From: Apodemus sylvaticus
Taxonomy: Eukaryota; Chordata; Mammalia; Rodentia; Muridae
Length of the DNA: 64,000 nucleotides
Assembly: GCF_947179515.1 (NCBI RefSeq)
Contig: NC_067476.1
Location: 58,679,300 to 58,743,299, forward strand
Direction of reading: 5' to 3'
A program made the translations under genes and the position numbers. Each line of letters starts with the position of its first letter. Position 1 is the stretch's first letter. Below the pieces are notes generated by a model. That model was given only the letters and a program-made list of their open reading frames with translations. It ran no database searches and was not told where the DNA came from. Below, one piece after another: positions 31,515 to 42,348 of this stretch.

Positions 31515-32741
31515 TTATCCTCCTATTATCCTTTTTAGGGCTGGGTTTGTGGATAGATATTGGGTAAACTTGGTTTTGTCGTGAAATATCTTAGTTTCTC
31601 TATCTATGGTGATTGAGAGTTTTGCTGGATATAGTAGTTTTGGTTGGCATTTGTGTTCTCTTAGAGTCTGCATGAGATCTGCCCAGGACCTTCTAGCCTT
31701 CATAATCTCAGGTGAAAAGTCTGCTGTGATTCTGATAGGTCTTCCTTTATATGTTACTTGGCCTTTTTCTCTTACTGCCTTTTGTATTCTTTCTTTGTTT
31801 AGAACATTTGGTGTTTTGATTATTATGTGACGGGAAGTATTTCTGTTCTGGTCCAGTCTGTTTAGAATTCTGTAGGCTTCTTGTATATTCATGGGCATCT
31901 CTCTCTTTAGGTTAGGGAAGTTTTCTTCCATAATTTTATTGAAGATATTTGCTGGCCCTTTAAGTTGTAAATCTTCACTCTCATCTATGCCTATAATCCT
32001 TAGGTTTGGTCTTCTCATCGTGTCCTGGATTTCCTGGATATTTTGGGTTACAAGCTTTTTGCGTTTTGCATTTTCTTTAACTGTTGAGTCCATGTTTTCT
32101 ATGGAATCTTCAGCATCTGAGATTCTTTCTTCTATCTCTTGTATTCTGTTGTTGATATTTGCATCTCTGTCCCCTGATTTCTTCCCAAGGCTTTCTATCT
32201 CCAAAGTTGTCTCCCTTTGAGTTTTCTTAGTTGTTTCTACTTCTGATTTTAGATCCTGGATGGTTTTGCTTAGCTCCTTCACTTGCTTGTTTGTGCTTTC
32301 CTGTATTTCTTTAAGAGATTTTTGTGTTTCCTCTTTCATGACCTCAGCCTGTTGACCAAAGTTCTCCTGTATTTCTTTAAGAGATTTTTGTGTTTCGTCT
32401 TTCATGACCTCAGCCTGTTGACCAAAGTTCTCCTGTATTTCTTTAAGTGTTTTTTGCATTTCCTCCTTGTTGGCTTTTGTATTTTCCTGGATTTCTTTCA
32501 ATGATTTTTGTGTTTCCCTTGCAAGGGCTTCTAACTTTTGATCCATTTTCTCCTGAATTTCTTTAAGTATGTCCTTCATGTGTTCCTGTACCAGCATCAT
32601 GACCAGAGATTTTAAATCCAAGTCTTGTTTTACTGGTGTGATGGGGTATCCAGGATATGTTGGTAGAGGAGAATTGGGTTCAGATGTTGCCATATTGCCT
32701 TGATTTCTGTTATTGACGTTCCTGCATTTGCCTTTTGCCAT
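31515..32741 (-). CDS. ORF1: L1 ORF1p: RNA-binding coiled-coil protein, 408 aa, intact frame
   Basis: ORF1p trimerises through its coiled coil and coats L1 RNA as a chaperone in the ribonucleoprotein. Residues 1-40 form a basic, Ser/Pro-rich head. About 45-235 is coiled coil. About 244-340 matches the RRM-like domain (RRPNLRIIGI, KGPANIFNKI, REKGQVTYKGRPIRI), and about 341-400 the C-terminal domain (SPEIMKARRSW, LLYPAKLSI, FTQYLSTNPALKRI). The coiled coil contains direct repeats: QK(S/T)LKEIQE begins at residues 78, 96, 118 and 140, and two consecutive 22-aa (66-bp) units with ENFGQQAEVMK are almost identical. Such length variation is known for rodent L1 ORF1. ATG lies next to GAACTAG upstream. 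No stop or frameshift is present. Confidence 0.95.
   Translation of the reverse strand: MAKGKCRNVNNRNQGNMATSEPNSPLPTYPGYPITPVKQDLDLKSLVMMLVQEHMKDILKEIQEKMDQKLEALARETQKSLKEIQENTKANKEEMQKTLKEIQENFGQQAEVMKDETQKSLKEIQENFGQQAEVMKEETQKSLKEIQESTNKQVKELSKTIQDLKSEVETTKKTQRETTLEIESLGKKSGDRDANINNRIQEIEERISDAEDSIENMDSTVKENAKRKKLVTQNIQEIQDTMRRPNLRIIGIDESEDLQLKGPANIFNKIMEENFPNLKREMPMNIQEAYRILNRLDQNRNTSRHIIIKTPNVLNKERIQKAVREKGQVTYKGRPIRITADFSPEIMKARRSWADLMQTLREHKCQPKLLYPAKLSITIDRETKIFHDKTKFTQYLSTNPALKRIIGG
32310..32445 (-). repeat. 66-bp direct repeats inside ORF1 coiled coil
   Basis: Two near-identical 66-bp units lie end to end ('TTTAAGAGATTTTTGTGTTT' on the + strand near 32318 and 32384), flanked by diverged partial units. 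The 66-bp period keeps the frame and adds 22 residues per unit, close to three heptads plus one residue. Confidence 0.9.
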
Positions 32742-32805
32742 CTAGTTCTCACTGGTGTTAGTTTGTCTTGACTATATGACTATATGGAGACCAGAGTTTC
32801 AGGGA

Positions 32806-34550
32806 CTAAATTTACAAAGTTTCCTAGGGATCTTTTATTGATCTTTACTTACTGTTTCTGTGGTCCCTGGATTCTTTTTATATAAGCCTCAGGGCTGCAG
32901 AATGAACTTTGATTCATGGTGAATACAGTTGCTTAAAATGATGGTATCCTCTGATTATTATCTCATATTTGGATCTATTGCTATTCATTAAATAGGCAAT
33001 TGCAGTTTCGTCAATTCCTCTTGGTAGTATAAACTGTTGTTGTCATAGTACAAAAATACTGTGTCCTATACTGTCAGTGGTCTCTTGGAATGAAGAAATG
33101 AGATGTCAAATACATAACAACGGATCACACATTTTATAATTACTTAGACAGAATGGTAACTCAGGTTTTTGGATAGAAAAATAAAATCCATGCCTGGAAT
33201 ACATTTCATGTACAGTCTTCTGGGTATAAATTATTGACATTTCTGTGGTAGAAGTACTTTATATAGTTCCATGCTTCTACTTAAGAAATGATGTCACATT
33301 TTATAGTAGGTATTCCTTGGTAGACATGAACATATAATATATAATCCTTTACCCTTCATGCCCATTCTCAAATTCATCATAAACATTTATCTGTAAGCTC
33401 AGCTAGGACTTTAGCCATTTATCCACAGGTATGAATACATTGTAATATCACTCAGTTTTCAGAATGAAAAAGAGGGTACATCATATTTTGCTTGTTTAAT
33501 GGAATTATTTTTTTCTTTTTCACTTGTTTATACTGGACTCCCTTTACAGGTATAGGAATGTGCTAGGGAGGGAATATAGTATGATAGAGGCTGTTTCCAT
33601 TGATGCTTAGTTACCTTTCTTGTGGTGAATTTCTCCTTAATCTATAGTAGTTTATAATTTGGCTGATTTTTGTTACAGGGGGAAACTGCTGCTTTTCTGT
33701 AGTATCTCTATTTCTTATTCATCTTTTACTGGAATTTCTCCAAACAAATAAGTCACATTTCAATTTAAATTTAAGATTTGCTTTTCAAGGACTTGAGTTA
33801 ATACATGTCATAGTCATCCAGGGACTATCGACAATACATTTCTAGGTAGTGATGCTAACTCTAAGTTTGTATGTAAATGTCTTTCAGATGTCTCTCTGTT
33901 ATTACCCATTTGTAAACAGATTCTATTAGTTACCATTGTCAATAGTCATGTTCCTCCTGGGAAATCACTAGGGTTTGCATTGTACAGGCCTGCTGCAACC
34001 TTTTTAGTCATTAAATTGTTGGTCTTAGAAATGGCCAGGTCTAAAGGAATGAACAATGGATCTTGATTTCTGTTGGGCAACAGCTCTCAGCACTCTGGTC
34101 TTTTATACTTGATTTTCTTGCTATTATAAATTTTCAAGTTCTTTTGTTGGTGATACATCTTTATAACCCTTAGGATATTGTGTTCTTTCAGATGTTTTCA
34201 TTATTCTTTGAAGCTCAGGTTGCCTTATTCTCCCTAGTCACTGAAACAGCCATGATCTTTTGGCTTCTAAAGGTTAAGTACTATGTAACTTGTTGGATTT
34301 AGGGTTCATAGTATCTTTGCTTATATCAACAAATCAAAGGATATGCAAATATTTCTATCATGTTTCTTAGCTTGAAAAGGAGAGCCAATATTAAATATTC
34401 TATTTATGCTACCATATCCTAACCACTACATTCCTATACCCTTAGTAAGTTTTATTTTTCCTGTGACTTCCTATGGAAAATAGTCATCAAGTAAGTCTTC
34501 CAGCCTTCATTGTATAGTCATTTCAGTATGCTCAATTTCCTGAGCATTTA
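32806..34550. other. AT-rich sequence between two L1s, not assigned
   Basis: No gene or repeat family was recognised with confidence. The composition is unlike an L1 5' UTR (few CpGs). A decayed LTR or endogenous retroviral remnant is possible but not shown. Confidence 0.4.
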
Positions 34551-36299
34551 AATTCTTTTATTTGCATTCCAATTGTTGCCTCCACCCTGGTCCCTCCCAC
34601 CAACCATAGTTCCTCATCCCATTCCTCCTCCCCCTTGCCTCTGAGAGGGTACTTCCCCCACCAGGCCTTCCCCTTGCCTGGAGCCTCAGATCTCTAGGAT
34701 TAAGCTCATCTTCTCCCACTGTGGCTAGACCAGGCAGACTTCTGCTATATATGTACCAGGGGCCTCAGTCTGGCACATGTATGCTCCTGGTTGGTGAATC
34801 AGTCTCTGGGAACGCCCTGAGATCTGGGTTAGTTGAGTCTGCTGGTTTTCCTATGGGATCCTCTCCCTTTCAGCTTCTTCAATCCTTCCTCTAATTCAAC
34901 CTTAAGGGTCCCTGACTTCAGTCTAATGATTGGATATAAGTATCTGCCTCTGTCTCAGTAAGCTGCTAGTAGGGCCTCTCAGAGGACAACCATGCCAGGC
35001 TCAGGTCATCATCTCTTAAGCACATTATAGTATCAGTCACAATGTCAGGCCTTGTTGCCCAACTGCCCACCCTTCCCCCATGAGATGGTTGCCAAGTTGG
35101 GCCAGCCATTGGACCACTTTTCCTTCAGTTACTTTTCTATTTTTATCCTTGCATTTCTTTCAGACAGGAACAATTCTGATTCAGAAACTTTGACTATTAG
35201 TAACCTTGTCTCTCCAGTTGAGGCCCTGTCTATCTACTTGAAATGAACTCAAAGTTCCCTCTCCCCAGTGTTGGGCATTTTGGCTAAGGTCAGCCTTCTT
35301 AGTCCTGAGAGTCTCTCCCCTCCTGGGTCGCTGGTAGTTTCTAGAGGATTCCCCCACCTCTCACCATCTGAGGTTGCATATTTCTATTAATTCTCTTGAC
35401 CCTTTGGGTTTCTTTCCTGTCCCCACCCCATATCTGATCCTGTTCTTCTTTTCCTCTCTCCCTCTCCTCTCCTACCCAGGTCCCTCTATCCCTTTGCCTC
35501 CCTTGATTATTTTCTTCCCCCTTCTAAGGGGGATTGAAGCCTCCTCACTTGGGCCTTTCTGCTTGTTACACTTCTTATGGTTTATAGGTTATATCCTAAG
35601 TATTCTGTTCTTTGTGGCTAATATATAGTTATCCATGAGAACATTCCATGCATTTACTTTTGGAATTGAGTTACATCACTCAGGATAATCTTTTCTAGTT
35701 CCATCCATTTGCCTGAAAAATTTACAATGTCTTCAGTTTAAATAGCTGAATAGTATTCCATTGTGTAAATGAACAACATTTTCTGTATCCATTTGTCAAT
35801 TGAGGGACATCTGGGTTTTTTACAGCTTCTGGCTATTGCAAATCAGGCTGCTATGAACATGGCATAACCCATGTCCTTGTGGTATAGTGGAGAATCCTTT
35901 GGTTATATGCCCAAGAGTGGTATAGCTGATTTTTCATGTAGAACTATTTCCAATTTTCTGAGGAATTGCCAGATTGTTTTCCAGAGTGGTTGGTTGTTCC
36001 AGTTTGCAATCCCATCAGCAATGGAGGAGTATTCCTCTTTCTCCACATCCTTACTAGCATGTTGAGTTTTTGGTCTTAGCTATTCTGATTGGTGTGAGGT
36101 AGAATCTCAGCATCATTTTGACTTGCATTTCTCTGATGACTAAGGGCTTTGGACATTTCTTTTAAGTGCTTCTCAGCCATTTGAGCTTCTTCTGTTGTGA
36201 ATTCTCTGCTTAGCCCTGAATCCCATTTTTAAATGGGTTATTTGATTATTTTGGAGGTTAACTTCTTGAATTCTTTGCATATCTTTGGATATTAGCCTT

Positions 36300-36372
36300 C
36301 TGTTAGATGTTAGTGAAGGGTTAATGAAGGTTTTAGTGGTTAGTGAAGGGTTAGGTTAGGGTTAGTGAAGAT
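36300..36372 (+). repeat. Local GGTTAGTGAAG/GGTTAG expansion inside the old L1
   Basis: 'GTTAGTGAAGGGTTA' is repeated three times, and a short 'GGTTAGGTTAGGGTTAG' stretch is present, where other L1 copies have a single 'ATTAGTGAAGATC'-like sequence. It is a slippage product within ORF2 remnant, not a true telomeric array. Confidence 0.7.
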
Positions 36373-37723
36373 TTTTTTCCTGATCTGTAGGTTGTCAATT
36401 TGTCCTATTTCTGGTGTCTTTTGCTTTAGAGAAGCTTTTCAGTTTCCTGAGGTCCCATTTGTCAATTCTTGATCTTAGAGCCTGAGCTATTGGGGTTATG
36501 TTCAGGAAATTTCCCCTCTGTGCCAATGAGTTCAATGTTCTTTCCCAGTTTCTCTTCTATTAGATTCAGTGTATCTAGTTTTATGTTGAGGTACTTGATC
36601 CATTTGGACATGAGCTTTGTGTAATGTGATAAATATGCATGTATTTTCATTCCACCAGTTAGCTTAGCACTATTTATTGAAGTTTTCCACTGTATGTTTT
36701 TGGCTTTTTGTCAAAGATCAAGTGTCCATAGGAGTATGGATTTAGCTCTGGGTCTTTGATTCTATTCCATTAATTGACCTGTCTGTCTCTTTACCAATAT
36801 TATGCAGTTTTTATTGCTATTGCTTTATAGTACAGCTTGAGGTCAGGGATGGTGATTCCTCCCAGAAGTTCTTATATTGTTCAGAATTGTTTTGGTTATC
36901 CTGTGGTTTTTGTTTTTCCACAAGAAGTTGACAATTGCTCTTTTCATGTCTGTGAAGAATTGTGTTGGAATTTTGATGGTGATTGCTTTGAATCTGTAGA
37001 TTGCTTTTGGTAAGATGGCTATTTTCACTGTTAATCCTACCAATCCATGATTATGGGAGATCTTTCCATCTTCTAAGGTCTTCTTTGATTTCTTTATTGA
37101 GGGATTTGATGTTCTTCTTATACAGAACTTTTACTTGCTTGGTAAGAGGTATACCAAGATATGTTATACTATTTGTGGCTATTGTGAGAGGTGTTGTTTC
37201 CCCAGTTTCTTTCTCAGTCTGTGTATCACTTGCATAAAGAAAGACTACTGATTTGTTTGAGTTAATTTTATAACCTGCCACGTTGCTGAAGTTGTTTATC
37301 AGCTGTAGTAGTTATCTGGTGGAATTTTGGGGGTCATTTATACATACCCAATCTTATCATCTACAAATAAAGATAACTTGACTTGTTCCTTTCCAATTTG
37401 TATCCCCTTGATGTCCTTTTGTTGTCTATTTATTGCTCTAGTTAGAACTTCAAGTACTATATTGAAAAGATAGGGAGAGGATGGGCAAACTTGTCTTGTC
37501 CCAGATTTAGTGGGATTGCTTCTAGTTTCTCTCCATTTAATTTGATGTTGGTTGTTTGCTATATATTATTTTTATTATGTTTAAGTATGTGCCATGAATT
37601 CCTGATCTCTCCCAGACTTTTAACATTAAGGGATGTTGAATTTTTCAAAGGCTTTTCCAGAATTTAATGATATGATCATGTGTTTTTCCCTTGAGTTTGT
37701 TTATATAGCTTATTCCATTGATG

Positions 37724-39052
37724 GATTTTTTTTAATTCTATTTTTTATTGTTATTTTTTTTATTCAATATAATTTATTTACATTTCAAATGATTTCCCCT
37801 TTTCTAGCCCCCCCCCCACTCCCCGAAAGTCCCGTAAGCCCCCTTCTCTTCCCCTGTCCTCCCTCCCACCCCTTCCCATTTCCCCGTTCTGGTTTTGCCA
37901 AATACTGTTTCACTGAGTCTTTCCAGAACCAGGGACCACTCCTGCTTTCTTCTTGTATCTCATTTGATGTGTGGATTATGTTTTGGGTATTCCAGCTTTC
38001 TAGGTTAATAACCACTTATTAGTGAGTGCATACCATGATTCACCTTTTGAGTCTGGGTTACATCACTTAGTATGATGTTCTCTAGCTCCATCCATTTGCC
38101 TAAGAATTTCATGAATTCATTGTTTCTAATGGCTGAATAGTACTCCATTGTGTAGATATACCACATTTTTTGCATCCACTCTTCTGTTGAGGGATACCTG
38201 GGTTCTTTCCAGCATCTGGCAATTATAAATAGGGCTGCTATGAACATAGTAGAGCATGTATCCTTATTACATGGTGGGGAATCCTCTGGGTATATGCCCA
38301 GGAGTGGTATAGCAGGATCTTCTGGAAGTGAGGTGCCCAGTTTTCGGAGGAACCGCCAGACTGCTTTCCAGAGTGGTTGTACCAATTTGCAACCCCACCA
38401 GCAGTGGAGGAGTGTTCCTCTTTCTCCACACCCTCTCCAACACCTGCTGTCTCCTGAATTTTTAATCTTAGCCATTCTGACTGGTGTAAGATTGAACAAT
38501 ACTCTACTCAATGATACCTTGGTCAAGGAAGAAATAAAGAAAGAAATTAAAGACTTTTTAGAACACAATGAAAATGAAAACACAACATACCCAAATCTAT
38601 GGGACACAATGAAAGCAGTGCTAAGAGGAAAACTCATAGCCCTGAGTGCCTCCAAAAAGAAAATGGAGAGAGCATACATTACCAACTTAATGACACACCT
38701 GAAAGCCCTAGAACAAAAAGAAGCTATTTCACCCAGGAGGAGTAGAAGGCAGGAAATCATCAAACTCAGGGCCGAAATCAATCAAGTAGAAACAAAGAGA
38801 ACCATACAAAAAATCAACAAAACCAGGAGCTGGTTCTTTGAGAAAATCAACAAGATAGATAAACCCTTAGCCAGACTGACCAAAGGGCACAGAGAAAGTA
38901 TCCAAATTAACAAACTTAGAAATGAAAAGGGAGATATAACAACGGAAACTGAGGAAATCCAAAAAATCATCAGATCCTACTACAAGAGCCTGTACTCAAC
39001 ACAACTGGAGAATGTGGAGGAAATGGACAATTTCCTTGACAGATAGATTTTT
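37724..39052 (-). mobile_element. L1: Twin-primed young L1 nested in the old L1
   Basis: The target duplication GATTTTT (37724-37730 and 39046-39052; possibly 11 bp with one mismatch) encloses two opposed arms. The left arm (37731-38492) is minus-strand L1 from ORF2 residue ~1114 through the 3' UTR to the tail. The right arm (38493-39045) is + strand ORF2, residues 252-435, open throughout. Residues ~436-1113 are missing at the joint. The old L1 reads on across the site ('TTGATGG' to 'TTTTTGTATATCAAACC'). The arms differ from the intact 27-kb element by only a few residues, so both come from one recent subfamily. The joint at 38492/38493 shows at most 1 bp of overlap. Confidence 0.93.
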
Positions 39053-42034
39053 GTATATCAAACCATCCCTGCATCCATGGGATGAAGCCTACTTGATCGT
39101 GGTGAATAATGGTTTTTATGTGGTCTTGGATTTGGTTTGTAAAAATTTTATTGAATATTTTTTATCAAGATGCATAAGTGAGATTGGTCTGAAGTTCTCT
39201 TTTTTGATCGATCTTTGTGTGTGTTAGGTATCAGAGTAATTGTGGTATCATCAAATGAATTAGGTATTTTTCCTTCTATTTCCATTTTGTGAAATAGCTT
39301 GAGAAATATTGGTATTAGCTATTCTTTGAAAGTCTGGTATAATTCTGCACTAAAACCATCTGTCTCTACCTAGGTTTTTTGGGGGTTGGGAAGTACTTAA
39401 TTGCCATTTTCTATTTCCTTAGGGTTTATGGGACTATTTAGATAGTTTACATGATCTTGATTTAACTTGGTATATTGTATCTGTCTAGAAAGTCATCTCT
39501 TACATTTATATTTTCCATTTTGTAGAGTATAGGTTTTGTAGTAAATTCTGATGGTTTTTTGAATTTCCTAAGTTTCTGTTGTTATGTCTCCCTTTTTATT
39601 TCTGATTTTGTTAATTTGGATATTGTCTCTGTGCCCTTTAGTTAGTTTGATTAAGGTTTTATCAATGTTATTGATTTTTTTCTCAAAACAAACAAACAAA
39701 CAAAAAACAAGTCCTTGTTTTTATTGATTCTTTGAATAGTCCTCTTTGTTTCTAACTGGTTGATTTAAGCCCTGAGTTTTACTATTTCCTTTTATCTACT
39801 CCTCCTGCTTGTGTTAGCTTCTGTCTTCTGTTCTAGGGCTTCAGGTGTGTTATTTCCTAGCATGGCCTCTCTTCAGTTTCTTTATGAAGGCACTGAGTGC
39901 TATAAATTTTCCTGTTAAGACTGTTGTCATTGTGTCCCATAAGTTTGGATATGATATGTCTTAATTTTCAATGAATTCTATAATGTCTTTGATTTCTTTC
40001 TATAGTCCTTCCCCTGACCAAGTTATCATTGAGCACAGAGTTGTTCAGTTTCTATGACTTTGTGACTTTGTGAGCTTTCTGTTGTTTTTGTTGTTATGGA
40101 AGTCTAGCCTTAGTCTGTGGTGATCTGATAGAATGCATGAAATTATTCCAATCTTCTTGTATCTGTTGAGGCTTGTTTTATGACTGATTATATGATCAGT
40201 TTTGGAGAAGATTCCATAATGTCCTCACAAGTAAGTGTATTTTCTTGTTTTGGAGTGAAATGTTCTGTAGATATCTATTAAAACCCTTTGGTTCATAACA
40301 TCTGTTAGTTTCACTCCTTCTGTTTAGTTTCTGTTTCAATGACCTGTCCATTGATGAGAGTAGGGTGTTAAAGTCTCCCATTATTATTGTGTGAAGTTCA
40401 ATGTATGTTTTGAACTTTAGTAAAGTTTCTTTATGAATGTGGCTGCCTTGCATTTGAGACATAAATATTCAGAATATTCATAAATATTCTTGGTAGATTT
40501 TTCCTTTGATAAATATGAAGTGTCCTTCTCCATCTTGCTTGATAGCTTTTGGTTTGGTTGAAAATCTATTTTATTGGATATTAGAATGGCAACTTCAGCC
40601 TCTTTGTTGGGATCATTTGCTCAGAAAGCTTTTTGTCAGCATTTATTCTGAGGTAATATCTGTCTTTGTCACTGAGGTGTGTGAGGAGCAAAATGCTGGA
40701 TCTTATTTATATATCCAGCCTTTTAGCCTATGTCCTTTTATTGGGGAATTGAGACCACTATTGTTGAGAGATATTAAGGACAGATGATTGTTAGTTTCTA
40801 TTATTTTTGTTGCTGGAGTTGGTATTATGTGTGTATGATTCTCTTCTTTCATGTTTGTTGTGAAATATTTAGTTTCTTATGTTTTCATGAGTGTAGATAC
40901 CCTCCTTATATTGGAGATTTTGTTCCAGTATCATCTATAGGACTATATTAGTAGAAAGGTATTCTTTAAATTTGGTTTTGTCAAGCAATATCTTGGTTTC
41001 TCATCTATGGTGATTGAGAGTTTTGCTGGGTGTAGTGTCCTGAGCTGGTATTTATGTTCTTTTAGGGTCTGGATGACATATTTTCAGGATCCTTTGGCTC
41101 TTAGAGTCTCTGTTGAGAAGTCTGGTATAATTTGGATAGATCTGCCTTTATATGTTAGTTGAACTTTTTCCCTTATAGCTTTTAATACTCTTTTTTTGCT
41201 CTGTGAATTTAATACTCTGGTTATTATGTGACAAGATTTTCTTTTCTGGTTCAATCTATTTGGTGTTCTATAGGCTTCTTATACATATATGGCTGTCTCT
41301 TTAATTAGGTTAGAGAAGTTTTCTTCTATGATTTTGTTGAATATGTCTTCTGGACCTTTGACCTGGGATGCTTCACCCTCTTTTTAATCCTATAATTCTT
41401 ATGTTTGATCTTTTCATTGTTCCCTGCATTTCCTGGATATTTTGGTACTTGAACTGCTTTGTTTAATTCCTTTACATGCTTGATTGTATTTTCCTGAATT
41501 TCTTTAAGGGATTTATTTGTTTCTTCTTTAAGGGTTTCTACCTGTTTGCCAGTCTTTTCCTGTATTTCTTCATGGAAGTTCTTTGTCTTCCTTAAAGCCA
41601 TCTATCATCTTCATATGATGGGATTTTAGGTCATTATCTTGCTTTTTAGGCATGGTAGGGTATCCAGTGATTATTGTAGTGGGGAAAATGGGTTAATGGT
41701 GTCAAATTGTAGTGTGTTCTGTTGCTTCTGATCTTGTTCTTGTCTCTGGTCATCTAGTTCTCTTGTAATAACTGACTTGGTTGTCTCTGACTAGAACCAG
41801 CATCCTTGGAGGCAGATAAATCTCTGTGACCTGAGTTAGAGTTTCCCTGGAGACAGGCAGTATTGTCTCTAGTTAGGGTAGGCATCCTGTGTTACTGGTT
41901 AGAGCATGCCACCGGTGCCCCTGGTTACTATGGATTTCCTGTACCTTTGTTTAGTGCAGACCTCCTGGGAGACTCGCAAGCTGCACTGTTTGGGAGGGTA
42001 TTGAGCCACTGATATGACCTGGCTCTGAAAAGGA

Positions 42035-42245
42035 TAAAAGCCCATCATAGAAGGGAGGCATGGAAGCAAACATTAGGAACAGAAAGCTGAAACATCTCAG
42101 TCATAAGCACATAATAGAAAGAATGAGGACTGGAAATGGTTCCAGCCTTTAAAATTTCAAAGACAGACTCTGGCAACATACTTCCTCTAACAAGACCACA
42201 CTTCTTAACCCCCCTCCCCCAAAACAGTGCCACAAACAAGGGAAA
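42035..42245 (-). mobile_element. MTD-like LTR fragment, antisense
   Basis: 'AGGGAGGCATGGAAGC', 'GACTGGAAATGGTTCCAGCC', 'CATACTTCCTCTAACAAGAC' and 'CAGTGCCACAAACAAGGG' follow the reverse complement of the MTD-type LTR middle portion. Diverged and partial, so the family is tentative. Confidence 0.5.
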
Positions 42246-42282
42246 AAGTATACTTCACACATCATATAGGATATAACAAGAG

Positions 42283-42293
42283 AGGAAGAGAGA

Positions 42294-42348
<55 letters not shown>
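42283..42348. repeat. (GA)n microsatellite
   Basis: About 50 bp of uninterrupted AG repeats with a less regular left edge. Confidence 0.97.

Larger units (their letters stand above)
27341..32805 (-). mobile_element. L1: L1 with both ORFs open, 5' UTR nearly absent (rat-type young subfamily)
   Basis: On the minus strand the order is a very short 5' leader (about 32742-32805, right edge uncertain), ORF1 (32741-31515), a 104-bp spacer (31411-31514), ORF2 (31410-27586), a 3' UTR of about 220 bp with G-runs, and an A tail (T-run from 27341). I found no target duplication: the left flank ends 'CAGCTCATCTTA', and no match occurs near 32.8 kb. AT-rich DNA follows directly where a several-hundred-bp 5' UTR promoter should be. 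The copy therefore looks 5'-truncated just ahead of ORF1 and probably cannot transcribe itself. The subfamily also includes the elements at 12.0, 16.2 and 37.7 kb. Confidence 0.93.
34551..42030 (-). mobile_element. L1: Nearly full-length, decayed L1, minus strand, split by a younger L1
   Basis: Removing the insertion at 37.72-39.05 kb leaves about 6.1 kb in L1 order on the minus strand. Parts: 3' UTR (about 34551-35620); ORF2 (about 35650-40800, with recognisable antisense pieces such as MAGYKINSNKSVVFLY at 37281 and GDFNTLLSSMDRS near 40370); ORF1 remnant with coiled coil KEIQENTIKHVKELNKAVQ (41326-41601); then a 5' UTR-like segment to about 42030. All frames carry many stops and indels. The 5' boundary is approximate, set where MTD-like sequence begins. 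It is clearly older than the 27-kb copy. Confidence 0.85.

Noticed and set aside
36330..36365. Interstitial telomeric repeat
   Set aside because: Only about two imperfect GGTTAG units inside an L1; local slippage is the simpler explanation.
38005..38781. 258-codon minus-strand frame
   Set aside because: The reverse of the same joint: antisense sequence joined to the true ORF2 C-terminus (from about residue 1114). Not a new gene.
38240..39046. 268-codon + strand frame
   Set aside because: An accidental fusion of antisense L1 3' sequence with the inverted sense ORF2 arm across the twin-priming joint; only residues 252-435 of ORF2 are genuine coding remnant.
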